From DSVZ01 sp037439785 (GTDB lineage: Bacteria; Verrucomicrobiota; Verrucomicrobiia; Limisphaerales; J093): 64,000 bases of DNA. Below the pieces are notes generated by a model. It had not been told where the DNA came from and ran no database searches. It saw only the letters and a program-made list of their open reading frames with translations. The stretch covers positions 32,194-96,193 of the forward strand of contig JBBIVJ010000015.1 in NCBI GenBank assembly GCA_037439785.1, in the 5' to 3' direction. Below are positions 8,459 through 17,437 of this stretch, in pieces. The translations under genes were made by a program, and so were the position numbers. Every line of letters begins with the position of its first letter. Positions within the stretch are counted from its first letter, which is position 1.

Positions 8459-9355
8459 TCAGGCCTTTACCTCCGCGGTCTGGTAGGCCAGCCAGAGGGC
8501 GCGGAAGTAGCGCATCACCCGCAACGGGTCGGTGCTTTCGGGGATTTCCGCCAGGCAGAAGCTGGCGTAGCCGATCTGGTTCAGGCGGGTCAGCAGCCGC
8601 CGCCAGGGGTAATCCTCGAGGTACAGGTCGCGCAGATGCACCTCGACGATCTTGTCGCGGACCAGGTCGAAGTTGGCGTCAAAGCCGTCCCCGGCCAGGT
8701 CGGTGGGGTTGGAGTTCCAGCAGACGCCCACGTTGGGGTGGTCGGCGACGTCCATGATGGTCTTGATGCGGGGCAGCAGGGCGGTGCCCGGGCCGTGGAC
8801 CTCGAGGCGGATTTGCTGGCCGTAGCCTTCGCCAAACTCCCCCAGCTCCCGCAGCGCGCGGCCGATTTGTTCGAGGGTCTTCTCGACCGGCACCTCCCGC
8901 GGCAGGGCATTGGGCCGCACCTTCACCCCGCTGGCGCCGACGTCGTGGGCCAGGACGATGTAGGCCCTGGTCGCCTCGAGGTCGCGGCGCAGTTGGGCCG
9001 GGTCGGGGGTGTGGTAATCAAAGGCGCTGCCCAGGCCGAAGAGGGTGACCCGCGAGTCCGCGAAGCGCCGGCGCACCTCGGCCCGTTCGGCCGCGCTGAG
9101 GGTGACCTCGACGCCGTGCCGGTGGGTGGTGCGCAGCTCGACCCCCTCGAAGCCGGTGGCCTCGCAGTTCTTGATCAGCGTCGGCAGGTCCCAGTCCCGG
9201 GCCAGGTTGTAGGTGACCAACCCCAGGCGCATCCGCCCCGGCGGCCCGGACCGCGCCGGCGCCTCCCCGGCGGCGGCGAGGGCGCCCGGCCACGCACCGG
9301 CCAGCAGGGCGGTGGATTGGAGGAAACGGCGGCGACTGGTAGCGGGGGTGTGCAT
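8459..9355 (-). CDS. Sugar phosphate isomerase/epimerase-like TIM barrel, exported
   Basis: The 298-residue protein belongs to the xylose-isomerase-like TIM-barrel superfamily. A Tat-like leader (TSRRRFLQSTALLAGAWPG) precedes the barrel, which starts at about residue 45 (MRLGLVTYNLARDWDLPTL). Likely metal and substrate residues are the Glu in FEGVELRTTHRHG, the Glu-His pair in RLEVHGPG, the Asn/Asp in VGVCWNSNPTD, and Glu/His in KIVEVHLRDLY. It is the first gene of a minus-strand set with the DUF6807 protein and the Tat-exported oxidoreductase, which suggests joint action on one sugar outside the cytoplasm. Substrate unknown. Confidence 0.88.
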   Translation of the reverse strand: MHTPATSRRRFLQSTALLAGAWPGALAAAGEAPARSGPPGRMRLGLVTYNLARDWDLPTLIKNCEATGFEGVELRTTHRHGVEVTLSAAERAEVRRRFADSRVTLFGLGSAFDYHTPDPAQLRRDLEATRAYIVLAHDVGASGVKVRPNALPREVPVEKTLEQIGRALRELGEFGEGYGQQIRLEVHGPGTALLPRIKTIMDVADHPNVGVCWNSNPTDLAGDGFDANFDLVRDKIVEVHLRDLYLEDYPWRRLLTRLNQIGYASFCLAEIPESTDPLRVMRYFRALWLAYQTAEVKA

Positions 9356-9527
9356 GGCAGGAGCAAAAAACGGCCCGCCCCAAAAGACAAGCGCGGGCGC
9401 GGCCCGGCGCTCCCCGCCCGGGCGTGGGGGAGCGATGCCCGGCGCAAATCCTCCAAAGAAAGGCGCAAGACCGCCTTGCCGGACGGACGGGCCGGACGTA
9501 CTTAGTCAGGCAGAACAGCCTGTTGCC

Positions 9528-10346
9528 ATGAAGACCGTGCACCCTTCCGAACGTGTCCGCGGCGCGTTCACCCTGATCGAATTGCTGGTGGTCATCGCCA
9601 TCATTGCCATCCTGGCCGGCATGTTGCTGCCTGCCCTGGGCCGGGCCAAGGGCAAGGCCAAGCAGACGGCCTGCCTCAACAACATGCGGCAGTTGGGCAT
9701 CGCCACCGTCATGTACGTCAACGAGTACGGCAAGTACCCCGGCTGCCTCTTTGCCCAGGGCGGCTTCCGCTACGTCTGGCCCCTGCGCCTGTTCACCCAG
9801 ATGGGCACCAACCGCGCCGTCTTCTGGTGCCCCGCCGCCCGCCGCGACAGCAGTTGGGACACCAACGTGAACCGGACCTTGGGCGCCCCCTACATGACCG
9901 GCCCCGGCCGCGACCCGTGGGGCGTGAGCGAGACCGCGCTCTTTTCCATCGGCTACAACGACTGGGGCGCCTTCCCCGCCTTTTCCGACAAGGGCCTGGG
10001 CGGCGACGTGGACAACCCCCAGTACGAGGTCAAGGAATCCGCCGTCGTGGCCCCCAGCGACATGATCATGCTGGCCGACAGCAAGCCCGGCGACGGCAGC
10101 GCCGCCCGGCCCACCCGCGGCTGGTTCGACGCCAACGTTGATCCCACCACCCCCGCCGAGTGGCCCTCCAACCGCCACAGCCGCCGTACCGTGGTGATGT
10201 TCTGCGACGGCCACGCCGAGGCCGCCCTCCGCAACGAGGTCATTGATCCCCGCAACGACAAGTGGCATCGCCGCTGGAACAACGACAACTCCCTGGCCGG
10301 TTCCTGGACCGTCAACCCCACCGAGGCCAACAAGGCCGACCCCTGA
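9528..10346 (+). CDS. Prepilin-type N-terminal cleavage/methylation domain protein (H-X9-DG type)
   Basis: This 272-residue protein belongs to the large 'FTLIELLVVIAIIAILAG' family expanded in Verrucomicrobia, Planctomycetes and Lentisphaerae. Residues 1-14 are the basic prepilin leader, cleaved by a PilD-type peptidase before FTLIE; the next 20 or so residues are the hydrophobic pilin helix. The globular part begins ACLNNMRQLGIA and ends with an H-X9-DG motif (HSRRTVVMFCDGH). The frame is open well upstream; the ATG chosen places the leader correctly. The function is unknown: pseudopilin-like surface proteins of the type II secretion family. A short hairpin with no T-run (about 10353-10370) lies before the convergent regulator gene. 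Confidence 0.9.
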   Translation: MKTVHPSERVRGAFTLIELLVVIAIIAILAGMLLPALGRAKGKAKQTACLNNMRQLGIATVMYVNEYGKYPGCLFAQGGFRYVWPLRLFTQMGTNRAVFWCPAARRDSSWDTNVNRTLGAPYMTGPGRDPWGVSETALFSIGYNDWGAFPAFSDKGLGGDVDNPQYEVKESAVVAPSDMIMLADSKPGDGSAARPTRGWFDANVDPTTPAEWPSNRHSRRTVVMFCDGHAEAALRNEVIDPRNDKWHRRWNNDNSLAGSWTVNPTEANKADP

Positions 10347-10379
10347 GCCCCGCCCCGCCGGAGCGGGGCCGTCTCCGCC

Positions 10380-11594
10380 TCAGCCCTCCGGTTCGCTCTC
10401 GAAACAGCGGAAACGCCGCCGGTACCGGGCCGGTGTCTGGCCGGTGCGCGCCTTGAACACAGCCCCCAGGTATTCCTGGTGCCGGAACCCGCACCGCTCG
10501 GCCACCTCGGCCAGCGTCAGGTCCGTCTCGGCCAGCAGCAGCCGGGCCCGCTTGACGCGGGTGGCGATGATCTCGTCCTGGATCGAGCGACCCAGCTCCC
10601 GGCGGAAACGGCGTTGGAGCACACTGCGGGAAACCGGCACGGCCGCCACCACCTCCGCGGCGCCGATGCCCTGACAGGCGTGCTCGCGGATGAACCGCAG
10701 GGCCGCCGCCACCTGCCGGTCCGCCGTGGCCAGGACGTCGGTGGACTGCCGCGTCACCACCCCCGCCGGCGGCACCAGGCGCGGCCCGTCCGGCGGGGAT
10801 TGGCCCTGCAACCACCGATGGAGCAGCGCCGCCGCTTCGTACCCCACCGCCGCGTGGCCGGCGTTGACCGAGGACAGGGGCGGGTGACAGACCTCGCACA
10901 GGGGCTCGTCATTGTCCACCCCCACCACCGCGGCATCCTCCGGCACCGCCACCCCCGCGCGCCGGCACGCCTCCAGGAGCCGTTGCCCCATCTGATCGCT
11001 GCAAACCATGATGCCCACCGGCCGGGGCAGGTCCCGCACCCAGGCCGCCAGGGCCTCGGCCTGGGACTCCCAGCCCGTCCGGTCCATGCTGTGGCGGGGC
11101 AGTTCGAGCACCGCGACCGCTCCGCCACCGCCCGCCGCGGCGCAAAAGGCCTCGCGCCGGCGCTCGGACCAGTTCTCGCCCCGGATGCCGAAGAAGGCAA
11201 AGTGGTGAAAGCCCCGTTCCCGCAGGTGCTCGGCCGCCATCGCGGCCACCTGCCGATCATCCACGTGCACCAGCGGCAGGCCGGCATCCGTCACCACCCC
11301 CAGCACGTCCACCGCCGGCAGGCCGGTGGCACACACGCCCGCCGCGATGGCCCGCGATTGCACGCGCACGATGAGCCCGTCCCCCTCCCAGTCCGCCAGC
11401 CACCGCGGGAGGCCGGCCTCCAGGCTGCGCGGCTCGTGATACAGCGACCAGGGTCCGTGCTCGCGCACGTAGCGGGCGATGCCGCGGAGAATGTCGCGCC
11501 CCGACGCCAGGGAAGTTTCCACCAGCAGCGCCACGCGCGGCGGCTGGCGGGCCGCCCGCACCACCGGGCCGCGGGTTGGACGGGGACGGGGCAT
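10380..11594 (-). CDS. XylR-like transcriptional regulator (LacI-type sensor + AraC HTH)
   Basis: The 404-residue regulator has a periplasmic-binding-protein-like sugar sensor (residues about 20-290; VALLVETSLASGRDILRGIARY at the start, AAVVGVDNDEPLCEVCHPPLSSV later) joined to a C-terminal AraC-type DNA-binding domain with two helix-turn-helix motifs (about 300-395; VSRSVLQRRFRRELG and LTLAEVAERCGFRHQEYLGAVF). This is the architecture of E. coli XylR. In Verrucomicrobia such regulators usually control sugar-use genes. The adjacent genes on both sides encode prepilin-type proteins; the sugar cluster at 5852-9355 is the nearest plausible target. The effector is unknown. Confidence 0.9.
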   Translation of the reverse strand: MPRPRPTRGPVVRAARQPPRVALLVETSLASGRDILRGIARYVREHGPWSLYHEPRSLEAGLPRWLADWEGDGLIVRVQSRAIAAGVCATGLPAVDVLGVVTDAGLPLVHVDDRQVAAMAAEHLRERGFHHFAFFGIRGENWSERRREAFCAAAGGGGAVAVLELPRHSMDRTGWESQAEALAAWVRDLPRPVGIMVCSDQMGQRLLEACRRAGVAVPEDAAVVGVDNDEPLCEVCHPPLSSVNAGHAAVGYEAAALLHRWLQGQSPPDGPRLVPPAGVVTRQSTDVLATADRQVAAALRFIREHACQGIGAAEVVAAVPVSRSVLQRRFRRELGRSIQDEIIATRVKRARLLLAETDLTLAEVAERCGFRHQEYLGAVFKARTGQTPARYRRRFRCFESEPEG

Positions 11595-11682
11595 GTCGAG
11601 CGGGGAGCGTGGGCAAAGGCAGGGGACCGGGCAAGCCGTCTCGGCGCGGCCGCGGGTCCGCTCGGGGGTAGGGCTTCCCCGT

Positions 11683-12456
11683 TCACCACATGCCGTAGGT
11701 GTCGTACTTCTGCGAGGCGCGGTAGATTTTCATCTGGTGGATGTCCCGCCAGGTGACGCTGCCGTCCACGCGCGCCACGTTGCCGCCCCGGGCGCCAATT
11801 TCGACGCAGGTTTCGTCGGGCGCGCGGTCGTTGCTTTCGTAGTACGCCTCTTCCTTGACCACCGGCCCGGCCGCGGCGTGGGGGACGACCATGCGCAGGT
11901 AGGGGTGGCAAAACACATTCAGGTCCGCGGCCAGGACCAGGGTGGGGTCCTCGGCGGTGCGCTGAGGGGAGAGCCAGGGGGCGTTGGCCGGGGCGGTGAC
12001 CTGCCAGGGGGTGTTCGAGTGGCCGCCCAGGTAATGGTAGCCGATGGCCAGGCCGAAGCCCTCGTGCACGCGCCAGTCGCGTTTGGTGCGGAAAAACGGC
12101 GCCAGGTTTGGGCAGTCCAGGACCTCCTGCCCGCCGCTGTACTGGAGGATCAACACGCGGCTGTTGGTGGAAAGGATGGGGGTGTGGGTGTCGTCCGGGT
12201 CCAGGGCATCGGTGAGGCCGCTGGGGAGGCGGTCGCCGAAATCGCCCGCGTAGATGTGGGTGGCGAGCACGAACTGGCGCAGGTTGCTCTGGCAGGCGCT
12301 GCGGCGGGCGCGTTCCTTGGCCGAGGCCAGCGCCGGCAGCAGCAGGCCGGCCAGGATGGCAATGATGGCGATGACCACCAGCAGCTCAATCAGGGTGAAG
12401 GCGGCGCGCCCACGCCACCGCCGGACACGGTTTGCCTCCCCCCGCGGGGACTTCAT
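11683..12456 (-). CDS. Prepilin-type N-terminal cleavage/methylation domain protein
   Basis: This second pseudopilin-like protein has 257 residues, with a basic leader (MKSPRGEANRVRRWRGR), cleavage before FTLIELL and a hydrophobic helix VVIAIIAILAGLLLPAL. The globular region begins ACQSNLRQFVLATH. The usual H-X9-DG ending is degenerate: the DG is present (GNVARVDGSV) but the histidine position is occupied by another residue. An ATG five codons upstream (12471) is an alternative start; the one chosen gives a leader of normal length. The gene lies 88 bases upstream of the XylR-like regulator on the same strand and could be transcribed with it. It is divergent from purM. Confidence 0.88.
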   Translation of the reverse strand: MKSPRGEANRVRRWRGRAAFTLIELLVVIAIIAILAGLLLPALASAKERARRSACQSNLRQFVLATHIYAGDFGDRLPSGLTDALDPDDTHTPILSTNSRVLILQYSGGQEVLDCPNLAPFFRTKRDWRVHEGFGLAIGYHYLGGHSNTPWQVTAPANAPWLSPQRTAEDPTLVLAADLNVFCHPYLRMVVPHAAAGPVVKEEAYYESNDRAPDETCVEIGARGGNVARVDGSVTWRDIHQMKIYRASQKYDTYGMW

Positions 12457-12594
12457 GACAGTCGGCGCCATGCAGCAACAAAAGCACCCTTTCGCTGCCG
12501 GGGCAACCACGCCCGGCGCTGGCCGGCGGCGCAAACGCCCTCGACGCCCACCGGGGGACCCGCGATAGTCCGGCCGCGCCGCACGCGCCCTGCC

Positions 12595-13662
12595 ATGAAG
12601 ACCAAAGCCTACGCCGCCGCGGGGGTGGACATTGACCTGGGCAACCGGGTCAAGGCCACCCTGCCCGCCCTGCTGGCCGCCGCCCGCCGCCGGGAAGTGC
12701 TGGGGCAGGTGGGCGGCTTCGGGGGGCTCTTTGCCCTGGACACCCGCCGCTACCGCCGGCCGGTGCTGGTGAGCAGCGTGGACGGGGTGGGTACCAAGTT
12801 GAAGGTGGCCTTCGCGATGGACCGCCACGACACCATTGGCCAGGACCTGGTCAACCACTGCGTGAATGACATCGCGGTGCTGGGGGCCGAGCCGCTGTTC
12901 TTCCTGGATTACCTGGGCACCGGTCGGCTGGAGCCGCGCATCTTCAACGCCCTGCTCCGCGGCCTGGCCCGCGCCTGCGCGGAGAACCGCTGCGCGCTCA
13001 TCGGCGGGGAGACCGCGCAGATGCCCGGCTTCTACGCCCCCGGCGAGTACGACCTGTGCGGCGCCATCGTGGGGGTGGTCGAGCGCGACCGCCTCCTCAA
13101 CGGCCCGCGCGCCGTCCGCCCCGGCGACGCCCTGGTGGGGCTGGCCTCCAGCGGCCTGCACACCAACGGCTATTCCCTGGCCCGCCGCATCCTGTTCGAC
13201 CAACTCAAACTCAAACCCACCACCCGCGTGCCCGAGCTGGGCGCCCGCGTGGGGGAGGAACTGCTCAAGGTCCACCTCAGCTACGGGCCGTTGATCGGCC
13301 AACTGCTCCGGCACTTCCACCGCGACGGGGAACGCGGCGGGGCTGCGCGGCCCATTCACGCCCTGGCGCACATCACCGGCGGCGGTTTCGTGGACAACCT
13401 GCCCCGCGTGTTGCCCGCGCACTGTGATGCGGTCATCCGCAAGGGCACCTGGGAGGTGCTGCCCATCTTCCGGTACCTGGCCGAACGGGGCGGCGTGGCG
13501 GAGGCGGAGATGTACCAGGTGTTCAACATGGGGATCGGCCTGGTGGCCATCGTGGCCCCGGACCACGCCGAGGCCGTGCTGCGGTACGTGCGCCGGGCCG
13601 GGCACGCGGCGTGGATCATCGGCGAGGTCACCCGCGGCCGGGGCCGCGTGAAACTGGTCTGA
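12595..13662 (+). CDS. purM: Phosphoribosylformylglycinamidine cyclo-ligase
   Basis: PurM (AIR synthetase) closes the imidazole ring in purine synthesis, converting FGAM and ATP to AIR. The 355 residues match the family length. Visible motifs are YAAAGVDIDLGN at the N-terminus, the VSSVDGVGTKLKVA nucleotide-binding segment, DLVNHCVNDIAVLGAEPLFFLDYL, the RCALIGGETAQMPGFY motif and HITGGGFVDNLPRVLP. The frame runs open far upstream, but the family N-terminus fixes the ATG here. It stands alone, divergent from a pseudopilin gene and convergent with a dehydrogenase gene; other purine genes are not in the window. Confidence 0.97.
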   Translation: MKTKAYAAAGVDIDLGNRVKATLPALLAAARRREVLGQVGGFGGLFALDTRRYRRPVLVSSVDGVGTKLKVAFAMDRHDTIGQDLVNHCVNDIAVLGAEPLFFLDYLGTGRLEPRIFNALLRGLARACAENRCALIGGETAQMPGFYAPGEYDLCGAIVGVVERDRLLNGPRAVRPGDALVGLASSGLHTNGYSLARRILFDQLKLKPTTRVPELGARVGEELLKVHLSYGPLIGQLLRHFHRDGERGGAARPIHALAHITGGGFVDNLPRVLPAHCDAVIRKGTWEVLPIFRYLAERGGVAEAEMYQVFNMGIGLVAIVAPDHAEAVLRYVRRAGHAAWIIGEVTRGRGRVKLV

Positions 13663-13717
13663 GTCCGCCCGCGCCGGCGCGCGCCGGGGCCACCCGCCGG
13701 CGGGGGGCGGTCGTGGC

Positions 13718-14713
13718 TCAGGGTTTGAGCACGATCTTGCCCGCCAGGGCGCCGGATTTGCCGAGGGTGTTTTCCTCCTGGAGCCGGTGGGCGGTCGCGG
13801 CCTCGGCCAGGGGGAGGATGCGGTCAATGCGCGGCCGGAGTTTGCCCGTCGCCAGCCATTCGTTGATGTCCTCGGCCGCCTCGCGCTGTTCGTCCGGGTG
13901 GGCGGCGAACATGACAAAGCCGTGGATGCTGCCGCCCTTGACGTAGAAGGGGCCCACGGGGAAGGGCGGGCGGGCGTCGCGCCCGGCCATGAGGATCACC
14001 CGGCCGCGGGCGGCCAGGGCGGCGATGATGCGGTCGAAATCCGGCTCGCGGGTGGTTTCCCACCAGACATGGACGCCGCCGGGGGTGATCTTGCGCAGGG
14101 CCAGTTGGGGCTCGACGTCGCGGTACACAATGGCGTAGTCGGCGCCGAGCTTGAGGATGGCCTCGGCCTTTTGCGGGGAGCCGACGGTGGCGATGACGCG
14201 GGCGCCGGCCAGCCTGGCCATTTGGACGACGGTAGAGCCGACCCCGCCGCTGGCGCCGTTGACCAGGAGGGTTTCGCCCCGCTGCAATTGCGCGTGCCGG
14301 AACAGTCCCAGGTGGGCGGTGATGCCCACCAGCGCCACCGCCGCGGCGGCCTCGTCACTCACGTTGTCCGGGATGGGATAGGCCCAGCATTCATCCACGG
14401 TGATGAGTTCGGCAAAGGTGCCCTGGCGGCCCAGCAGGCCCTGATTGCTGCCCCAGACCCGCTGCCCCGGTTCGAACTGGGTGACCTCGGGGCCGACGGC
14501 CTCGACCACGCCGGCGAAGTCGCACCCCGGAATGAACGGCCGGGGCAGGTCCATCTTGACCAGCCCGGCGCGGAGGTAGGTGTCAATGGGGTTGACCGAG
14601 ACGGCCCGGACGCGGACCCGGAGGCGCGAACCGGTGGGGGGGGGCGGATCGGGCAGCTCGCCGTAAACCAGATTCTCGGGCGGGCCCGGTTCGTGGAGGA
14701 AGACCGCTTTCAT
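13718..14713 (-). CDS. NADPH:quinone reductase / zinc-independent alcohol dehydrogenase family protein
   Basis: This medium-chain dehydrogenase/reductase has 331 residues. The N-terminal GroES-like domain begins MKAVFLHEPGPPENLVYGELP and the Rossmann domain carries VNGASGGVGSTVVQMARLAGARVIAT. The catalytic-zinc cysteine/histidine set of true alcohol dehydrogenases is not evident, so a quinone-oxidoreductase (zeta-crystallin-like) role is more likely. The chosen ATG is the family start; the open frame extends 14 codons upstream. The gene lies 23 bases downstream of the beta-propeller gene on the same strand, so both probably share a transcript. The electron acceptor is unknown. Confidence 0.88.
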   Translation of the reverse strand: MKAVFLHEPGPPENLVYGELPDPPPPTGSRLRVRVRAVSVNPIDTYLRAGLVKMDLPRPFIPGCDFAGVVEAVGPEVTQFEPGQRVWGSNQGLLGRQGTFAELITVDECWAYPIPDNVSDEAAAAVALVGITAHLGLFRHAQLQRGETLLVNGASGGVGSTVVQMARLAGARVIATVGSPQKAEAILKLGADYAIVYRDVEPQLALRKITPGGVHVWWETTREPDFDRIIAALAARGRVILMAGRDARPPFPVGPFYVKGGSIHGFVMFAAHPDEQREAAEDINEWLATGKLRPRIDRILPLAEAATAHRLQEENTLGKSGALAGKIVLKP

Positions 14714-14736
14714 GCGAGGGCGCGCCAGCTTGCGGC

Positions 14737-16056
14737 TCAGGGCGCGGCCACGCAATACAGTTTGCGGTTGGTCCGGATGAACAGTTCGCGGTCCACGGCC
14801 ACCACGGTCGAGCGGGTGCGGTCGGCCCCCTCTTCGCCCAGCATCGTTTGGTGGACCACCCGGCCGTCGGCGGCGTCCACCACCACCACTTCACCGCGGA
14901 AGTTGAGCAGGTACACGCGGCCGTCGGCCCCGGTGGGCGAGGCTTCGTACTTGGCGTTGCCGGGGGTGGGGATGAGCCACTTGACCTTGCCGGTCCGGGG
15001 TTCGACGCGGGCCAGGGATTTGCGCAGGTCGCTGAGCACAAAGAAATCGCCCTGGTAAAACAGCGGGGTGGGCACGTCGCTGGTGACCTCGCGCACCTGG
15101 TCGGATTTCCAGAGTACGGCCGCATCGGGCAGGGTGCCCACGCCGCCGGCGGCCACGGCATAGACCGGGTCCTGCTTGGGCGCGCAAGCCAGGATCACGC
15201 CGTCTCCCCCCACGGGCGAGGGCACCAGTCGCCAGTGCGGGATTTTGCGGGGATTCCATGTGCCCCAGCGCCACAGCTCCCGGCCCGTGGCCGGGTCGTG
15301 ACCGGTCAGGCAGTCCCCGCCGGCGACGAGGATTTCCGTGCGGCCGGCGTGGGTGAACGGTACGGGAGAGGCATAGGACTCGCGGGATTCCTCGACCGCG
15401 TCGCAGGGGCGCACGTGGCGCCAGAGTTCGCGGCCGGTGGCGGGGTCCAGGGCCAGCAGGTAGGACTCGATGGAGCCGTCGGGTCCGGGTCGGCCGCGTC
15501 CCTGCACGGGTTTGTCGCGCTGGAGCACCTGCACGTAGAGCCTGCCGTCATGGAGCAGCGGGCTGGCGCCGTAGGTCCAGAGGAAGGCGAACTCGCCGTA
15601 ATCCCGGGCCAGGGAGCGCGTCCACAATTCGCGCCCTTCCAGATCGAACGCCGCCAACGTCCCCTGTCCGTAGAGGTAAATCACCCGCTGGCCGTCGGTC
15701 ACCGGCGAGGGGGAGGCGTAGTTGCTGAGGCGGTCACGGGCCATGCCTTCGGCGACCGGATGGCGCCACAATTCCCGACCGGTGCGCCGGTCCAACGCCA
15801 GGGCCACCAACCGCCCGGCCTCGGCATCGGTTGAAGAGACAAAGACGCGGTTGCCCCACACCACCGGCGTGGAGGCGGCCGGGCCGGGGAGGTCGGCCGC
15901 CCAGCGGACGTTTTCGGTGGGGCTGAAGCGGGCAGGCAGGTTGGTGGCGGTGCTGGCGCCGGTGTAATCCGGCCCGCGCCAGTGCGGCCAGTTCGCGGCC
16001 GCCAACGGCAGGGACAGGGCCACGGCGATCCCGGGGAGCAGCGGTGCGGCGTGCAT
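14737..16056 (-). CDS. PQQ-binding-like beta-propeller repeat protein, exported
   Basis: The 439-residue secreted protein has a signal peptide (residues 1-20, LLPGIAVALSLPLAAA) followed by a propeller made of PQQ-enzyme-like blades. The mature part opens NWPHWRGPDYTG, the usual WPQWRGP-type start of this verrucomicrobial/planctomycete family. Blades show the repeating LDRRTGRELWR / LDPATGRELWR / HDPATGRELWRWG pattern. The residues that bind PQQ and calcium in true quinoproteins are not recognisable, so this is probably a structural or binding protein rather than a dehydrogenase. It is co-oriented with, and immediately upstream of, the quinone-reductase-like gene. Confidence 0.88.
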   Translation of the reverse strand: MHAAPLLPGIAVALSLPLAAANWPHWRGPDYTGASTATNLPARFSPTENVRWAADLPGPAASTPVVWGNRVFVSSTDAEAGRLVALALDRRTGRELWRHPVAEGMARDRLSNYASPSPVTDGQRVIYLYGQGTLAAFDLEGRELWTRSLARDYGEFAFLWTYGASPLLHDGRLYVQVLQRDKPVQGRGRPGPDGSIESYLLALDPATGRELWRHVRPCDAVEESRESYASPVPFTHAGRTEILVAGGDCLTGHDPATGRELWRWGTWNPRKIPHWRLVPSPVGGDGVILACAPKQDPVYAVAAGGVGTLPDAAVLWKSDQVREVTSDVPTPLFYQGDFFVLSDLRKSLARVEPRTGKVKWLIPTPGNAKYEASPTGADGRVYLLNFRGEVVVVDAADGRVVHQTMLGEEGADRTRSTVVAVDRELFIRTNRKLYCVAAP

Positions 16057-16204
16057 GGCGTCCAGAGTAAAGCCGTACGCCGGGGACGCAACCCCACACG
16101 TGGGCGGGGCTGATTTTTTCACGCGACCCCCACGCGGCCGCAGGGTCGCGCGCCGCCTCCGCCGGCTTGTCGGCCGGGGGCGGGCGGTACAAGCTGGCCC
16201 CGCC

Positions 16205-17356
16205 ATGCGCAGCCTCTCTTCCCTCCGGGCCGGCATCATCGGCTCCGGTTTCATTGGCCCCGTCCACGTTGAGGCCCTCCGCCGGTTGGGGGTGCCGGTG
16301 GTGGCCCTGTGCGACCTGCCCGGGCGCGTGCAGGACCAGGCCGCGCGCCTCGGCATTCCGCGGGCCCATGCGGATTATCGCGAGCTGCTCCGGTCGCCGG
16401 AGGTGGACGTGGTGCACATCTGCGCGCCCAACCGGCTCCACGGTCCCCTCGCCCTGGCGGCCCTGGCGGCCGGCAAGCACGTGGTCTGCGAGAAGCCGCT
16501 GGCCCTGACCACGCGGGAAACCACCGTCATTGTGCGCGCGGCGCGCCAGGCCCCCACGGTCTTCGCCGTCAACTACAACGTCCGCTTCTATCCGGCCGTG
16601 CTGGAGCTGCGCCATCGCGTGGCCGCCGGCGAGCTGGGGGAGATCATTCATGTGCACGGCTCCTACTTCCAGGACTGGTTGTTCAAGGACACCGATTACA
16701 ACTGGCGTCTGTTGCCAGGGGAAGGCGGCCGGCTGCGGGCGGTGGCGGACATCGGCACGCACTGGCTGGACACGGTGGGGTTCGTGCTGGACGCGCCGCT
16801 GCGGCGCGTGTGTGCCGACCTCGGCATCTGGCATCGGACCCGCCGGCGCCCCTTGGGGGAGGTGCAGACCTTTGCCCGCGCCGGGGCGCGGCAGCGTTTC
16901 CAGAGCTACCCGGTGCGCACGGAGGACTTCGCCCATCTCCTGATGGAGTTTGCCAACGGCACGCGCGGCTGCCTGGCGGTCTCCCAGGTCGCTGCCGGCC
17001 GCAAGAACTGCATCCGGCTCGAACTTTACGGCTCGAAAAGCTCGGCCGCCTGGTGCTCCGAAGACCCGGAAGTGTTGCATTTCGGCCACCGCGACCTCGC
17101 CAACCAGACCGCGGTGCGGGCAACGCCGGCCTTTGGTGACGGCGCCGCGGGGTACATGGACTACCCGCCAGGGCACGTGGAAGGGTTCCCGGACACGTTC
17201 AAGATGCTTTTCCGCGCGGTCTATGGCGCCATAGCCTCCGGCCGGCGCCGTCCGGGGCTTTTTGCCACCGCCGAGGACGGCCATGCCGAGGTGGCCGTGT
17301 GCGAGGCGGTGCTGGCCAGCCACCGCTGCCGCGGCTGGGTGCGGGTCACGGCCTGA
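16205..17356 (+). CDS. Gfo/Idh/MocA family oxidoreductase (cytoplasmic)
   Basis: This is an NAD(P)-dependent oxidoreductase of 383 residues with no leader sequence, so it should be cytoplasmic, unlike the copy at 5852. The Rossmann domain starts AGIIGSGFIGPVHVEALRRL; further motifs are VVHICAPNRLHGPLAL and VVCEKPLALT, the latter holding the conserved Lys. The C-terminal domain contains DIGTHWLDTVGFVL with the Asp-His pair typical of the active site. The frame is open upstream; the ATG chosen is the first that gives a normal N-terminus. It is divergent from the propeller gene across a 148-base promoter-containing gap. Substrate unknown, probably a sugar or inositol derivative. Confidence 0.92.
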   Translation: MRSLSSLRAGIIGSGFIGPVHVEALRRLGVPVVALCDLPGRVQDQAARLGIPRAHADYRELLRSPEVDVVHICAPNRLHGPLALAALAAGKHVVCEKPLALTTRETTVIVRAARQAPTVFAVNYNVRFYPAVLELRHRVAAGELGEIIHVHGSYFQDWLFKDTDYNWRLLPGEGGRLRAVADIGTHWLDTVGFVLDAPLRRVCADLGIWHRTRRRPLGEVQTFARAGARQRFQSYPVRTEDFAHLLMEFANGTRGCLAVSQVAAGRKNCIRLELYGSKSSAAWCSEDPEVLHFGHRDLANQTAVRATPAFGDGAAGYMDYPPGHVEGFPDTFKMLFRAVYGAIASGRRRPGLFATAEDGHAEVAVCEAVLASHRCRGWVRVTA

Positions 17357-17437
17357 GACCGCGCCGCGCGCCGGCCCTGCGGGCGGGCAAGTCAATTTCC
17401 TCCCCAAGTCCCGCCCGGACTGCTAGCGTGACCGGCA

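Noticed and set aside
10353..10370. Terminator between the first prepilin gene and the regulator
   Set aside because: A 7-bp GC stem (GCCCCGC/GCGGGGC) exists but there is no T-run on either strand.
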